DNA of 64,000 nucleotides. Origin: Acanthacorydalis orientalis (lineage: Eukaryota; Arthropoda; Insecta; Megaloptera; Corydalidae). Shown here piece by piece: positions 62,313-64,000 of this stretch. Position 1 is the first letter of the stretch; every line of letters begins with the position of its first letter. The notes below the pieces were generated by a model. It did not search any database. It saw only the letters and a program-made list of their open reading frames with translations, and was not told where the DNA came from. The position numbers and the translations under genes were made by a program. The stretch covers positions 33,391,496-33,455,495 of the forward strand of contig CM068313.1 of the NCBI GenBank assembly GCA_034766995.1, written 5' to 3'.

Positions 62313-62438
62313 TTAGGCAAGTTTTAGTTTTATATCTGAGACTAATTCTTCTTCTGTAGATTTCACTTTATTTTCGTTGTTCCTGAGAATTCTTATATCC
62401 CTGTTACCAACGTTTTCTTCTTTTGTTCTTCTTGACAT
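62313..62438 (-). CDS. Small ORF of 41 residues, unrecognised
   Basis: ATG at 62438 to TAA, charged and without hydrophobic segments (starts MSRRTKEENVGNRDIRILRN, ends EEELVSDIKLKLA). Composition is slightly more coding-like than the flanks. No splice partner, no known domain; may be a transposon leftover. Confidence 0.15.
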   Translation of the reverse strand: MSRRTKEENVGNRDIRILRNNENKVKSTEEELVSDIKLKLA

Positions 62439-62519
62439 GATTTATTCCTTTAACTTGTTTTCTTTTCTAGGAAAAAAATATATGCTACGTCAATAGTAAG
62501 AAATATCTATAGGAATGTA

Positions 62520-63176
62520 GCCATAGTGAAACGCTCGGCTTAAAATATTTTGATATTGCGTACGATCGATTATGTATATTTGATAGACAATGTTATTATT
62601 TTCAGAGACAAGCTTATAATATTATCTGTACAAACTGTAGCACGTAATATCAAAATATATTTTTTATACATTTTAATGACATTTGCATTGTAGTATATAT
62701 ATGTCAATTGACACCAATTTCTATATCGAACCGAAGCTAAATTAATATTGGGAGGGGGGAATATGTTACAGTATTAAATTTGTCTCCATCTAATGTGTGT
62801 AAAGTATCAGTTTAGTACAAATATTATTTTTAAAAGTATTTTAAAACGTTAATTATATACTGGTGTTTATAGTTAAATTAATTATTTAAAAAAATCTCAA
62901 TACTTTGAATTATATTATCGCTTGAACTATGATCATGTACATAGATGAAATATAATTATAAAAATAAAAGAAAAAAATCTAATTATTTTAAAGTCAGTAA
63001 TGTTAATTCATTACTATGAAAGTATAGTTATATAATTTTAATGATAGTAAAAGCATATATAATGAGTTATACGCGATAAACATTTTTTTCTATGTTGCGT
63101 GACATAGTTTTGAATGTTTAATAATTTTTATGTCTCTTTTGCATACTTAAAATCATATAAAATTATAGAGTCCGCT

Positions 63177-63224
<48 letters not shown>

Positions 63225-64000
63225 CCAAATATTAAAATATCTTCAATATAAATTTTATTCCATTTACTAAAGTTTCGTCTTTTTTTGGCTGTATTTAAAA
63301 TGTCGGTCTCTAAAGTAGGTTAAGGATACGAATATAAAATGTCAGTCATTTTTTTTTGTGTTTTCATGAATACGAAACAGTTTTTAAATATGACGAATTG
63401 ATTGAATATTTATTATGATACCTGTTTTTTACTCTAACGTCTAAGAAAGAAATTGTTATTAGTAAACACAGTTGTTTTATTAACAGCATATTATTTTTGT
63501 ATGCTCGAATTTAAATAGTGAATTTTTAAATATTATAAATATTAACGATGATGCGCGCTTTCACTTACAGAAATCATAGGGTTTTTTTTATGCGCGAATG
63601 TAATAAAAAACATTCATGAACAATTATCATTTCGTATATTTCATATTTTTTTCCAAAAATAATGCATATAACTGATGTCAAAATCATGATGTATTGGTTA
63701 AAATCGTATATTCTGACAAGAAAATCAATAAATTTGTATATAGTAGTTAAATATTGATCATTTTTCTACATATTGTTTGTATGTACTTTTTAAGGATTGT
63801 AAAAATTTTTCTAATAAGTAAAAAAATACGATTTGAGATCCATTACTTTTTTGAAAATTTTATTTATATTTGCCAAATAAAATTATTCATATAAAGTTCT
63901 CAAATATAAGCAAAATATGAGTATTCTGATGGGGTAAAATAATTCCTTTTCTGTAATGATGTGGAAATTTTAAGTTTTTCCTGTTTTAATATGTTTATAA
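62520..64000. other. Non-coding A+T-rich DNA with one AT array
   Basis: An (AT)n array lies at 63180-63220. Otherwise I see no gene or repeat. Confidence 0.5.

Overview
This is eukaryotic nuclear DNA, very A+T-rich, with GT-AG introns, more than fifty (AT)n microsatellites and several decayed DNA transposons. The gene content (a RISC-loading-type double-stranded-RNA-binding protein, a RasGEF gene, an RWD/RING gene), the mariner load and the short introns point to an insect. An A+T-rich hymenopteran is my best guess, but nothing here fixes the order.

Region 1 (about 0.9-15.6 kb) is gene-bearing. A plus-strand gene (870-8638) can be assembled from 13 exons whose phases all agree, giving an 869-residue protein. 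Its C-terminal third is a Ras-type guanine nucleotide exchange (RasGEF) domain, and its N-terminal 520 residues match no domain I can name. Its introns carry AT arrays and two transposon remnants. A minus-strand two-exon gene (11546-12862) encodes a 312-residue dsRNA-binding protein of the R2D2/Loquacious/TRBP kind. About 480 bp away and divergently transcribed, a plus-strand three-exon gene (13340-15597) encodes a 325-residue protein with an N-terminal RWD-like domain and a C-terminal RING-like zinc site, probably a ubiquitin ligase.

Region 2 (15.6-34.3 kb) is a gene desert with DNA transposons: a 78-bp mariner MITE flanked by TA, a foldback element family (three copies of different completeness), and three mariner-class elements (25.7, 29.1 and 31.4 kb), all inactive.

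Region 3 (34.4-38.4 kb, minus strand) holds a small multi-exon gene for a likely secreted peptide of 69-79 residues, and a coding-like segment broken by one TGA.

Region 4 (38.4-64 kb) is mostly low-complexity, A+T-rich DNA. Exceptions are several G+C/CpG-rich islands between 41.8 and 44.3 kb that could be a promoter or repeat cluster, short retroelement-like remnants, two tandem duplications, and an internally deleted Tigger/pogo transposon (59.5-60.6 kb) with recognisable ends and a transposase tail. I found no tRNA, rRNA or CRISPR array. All gene models come from reading splice sites and frames by eye; no database search was possible.
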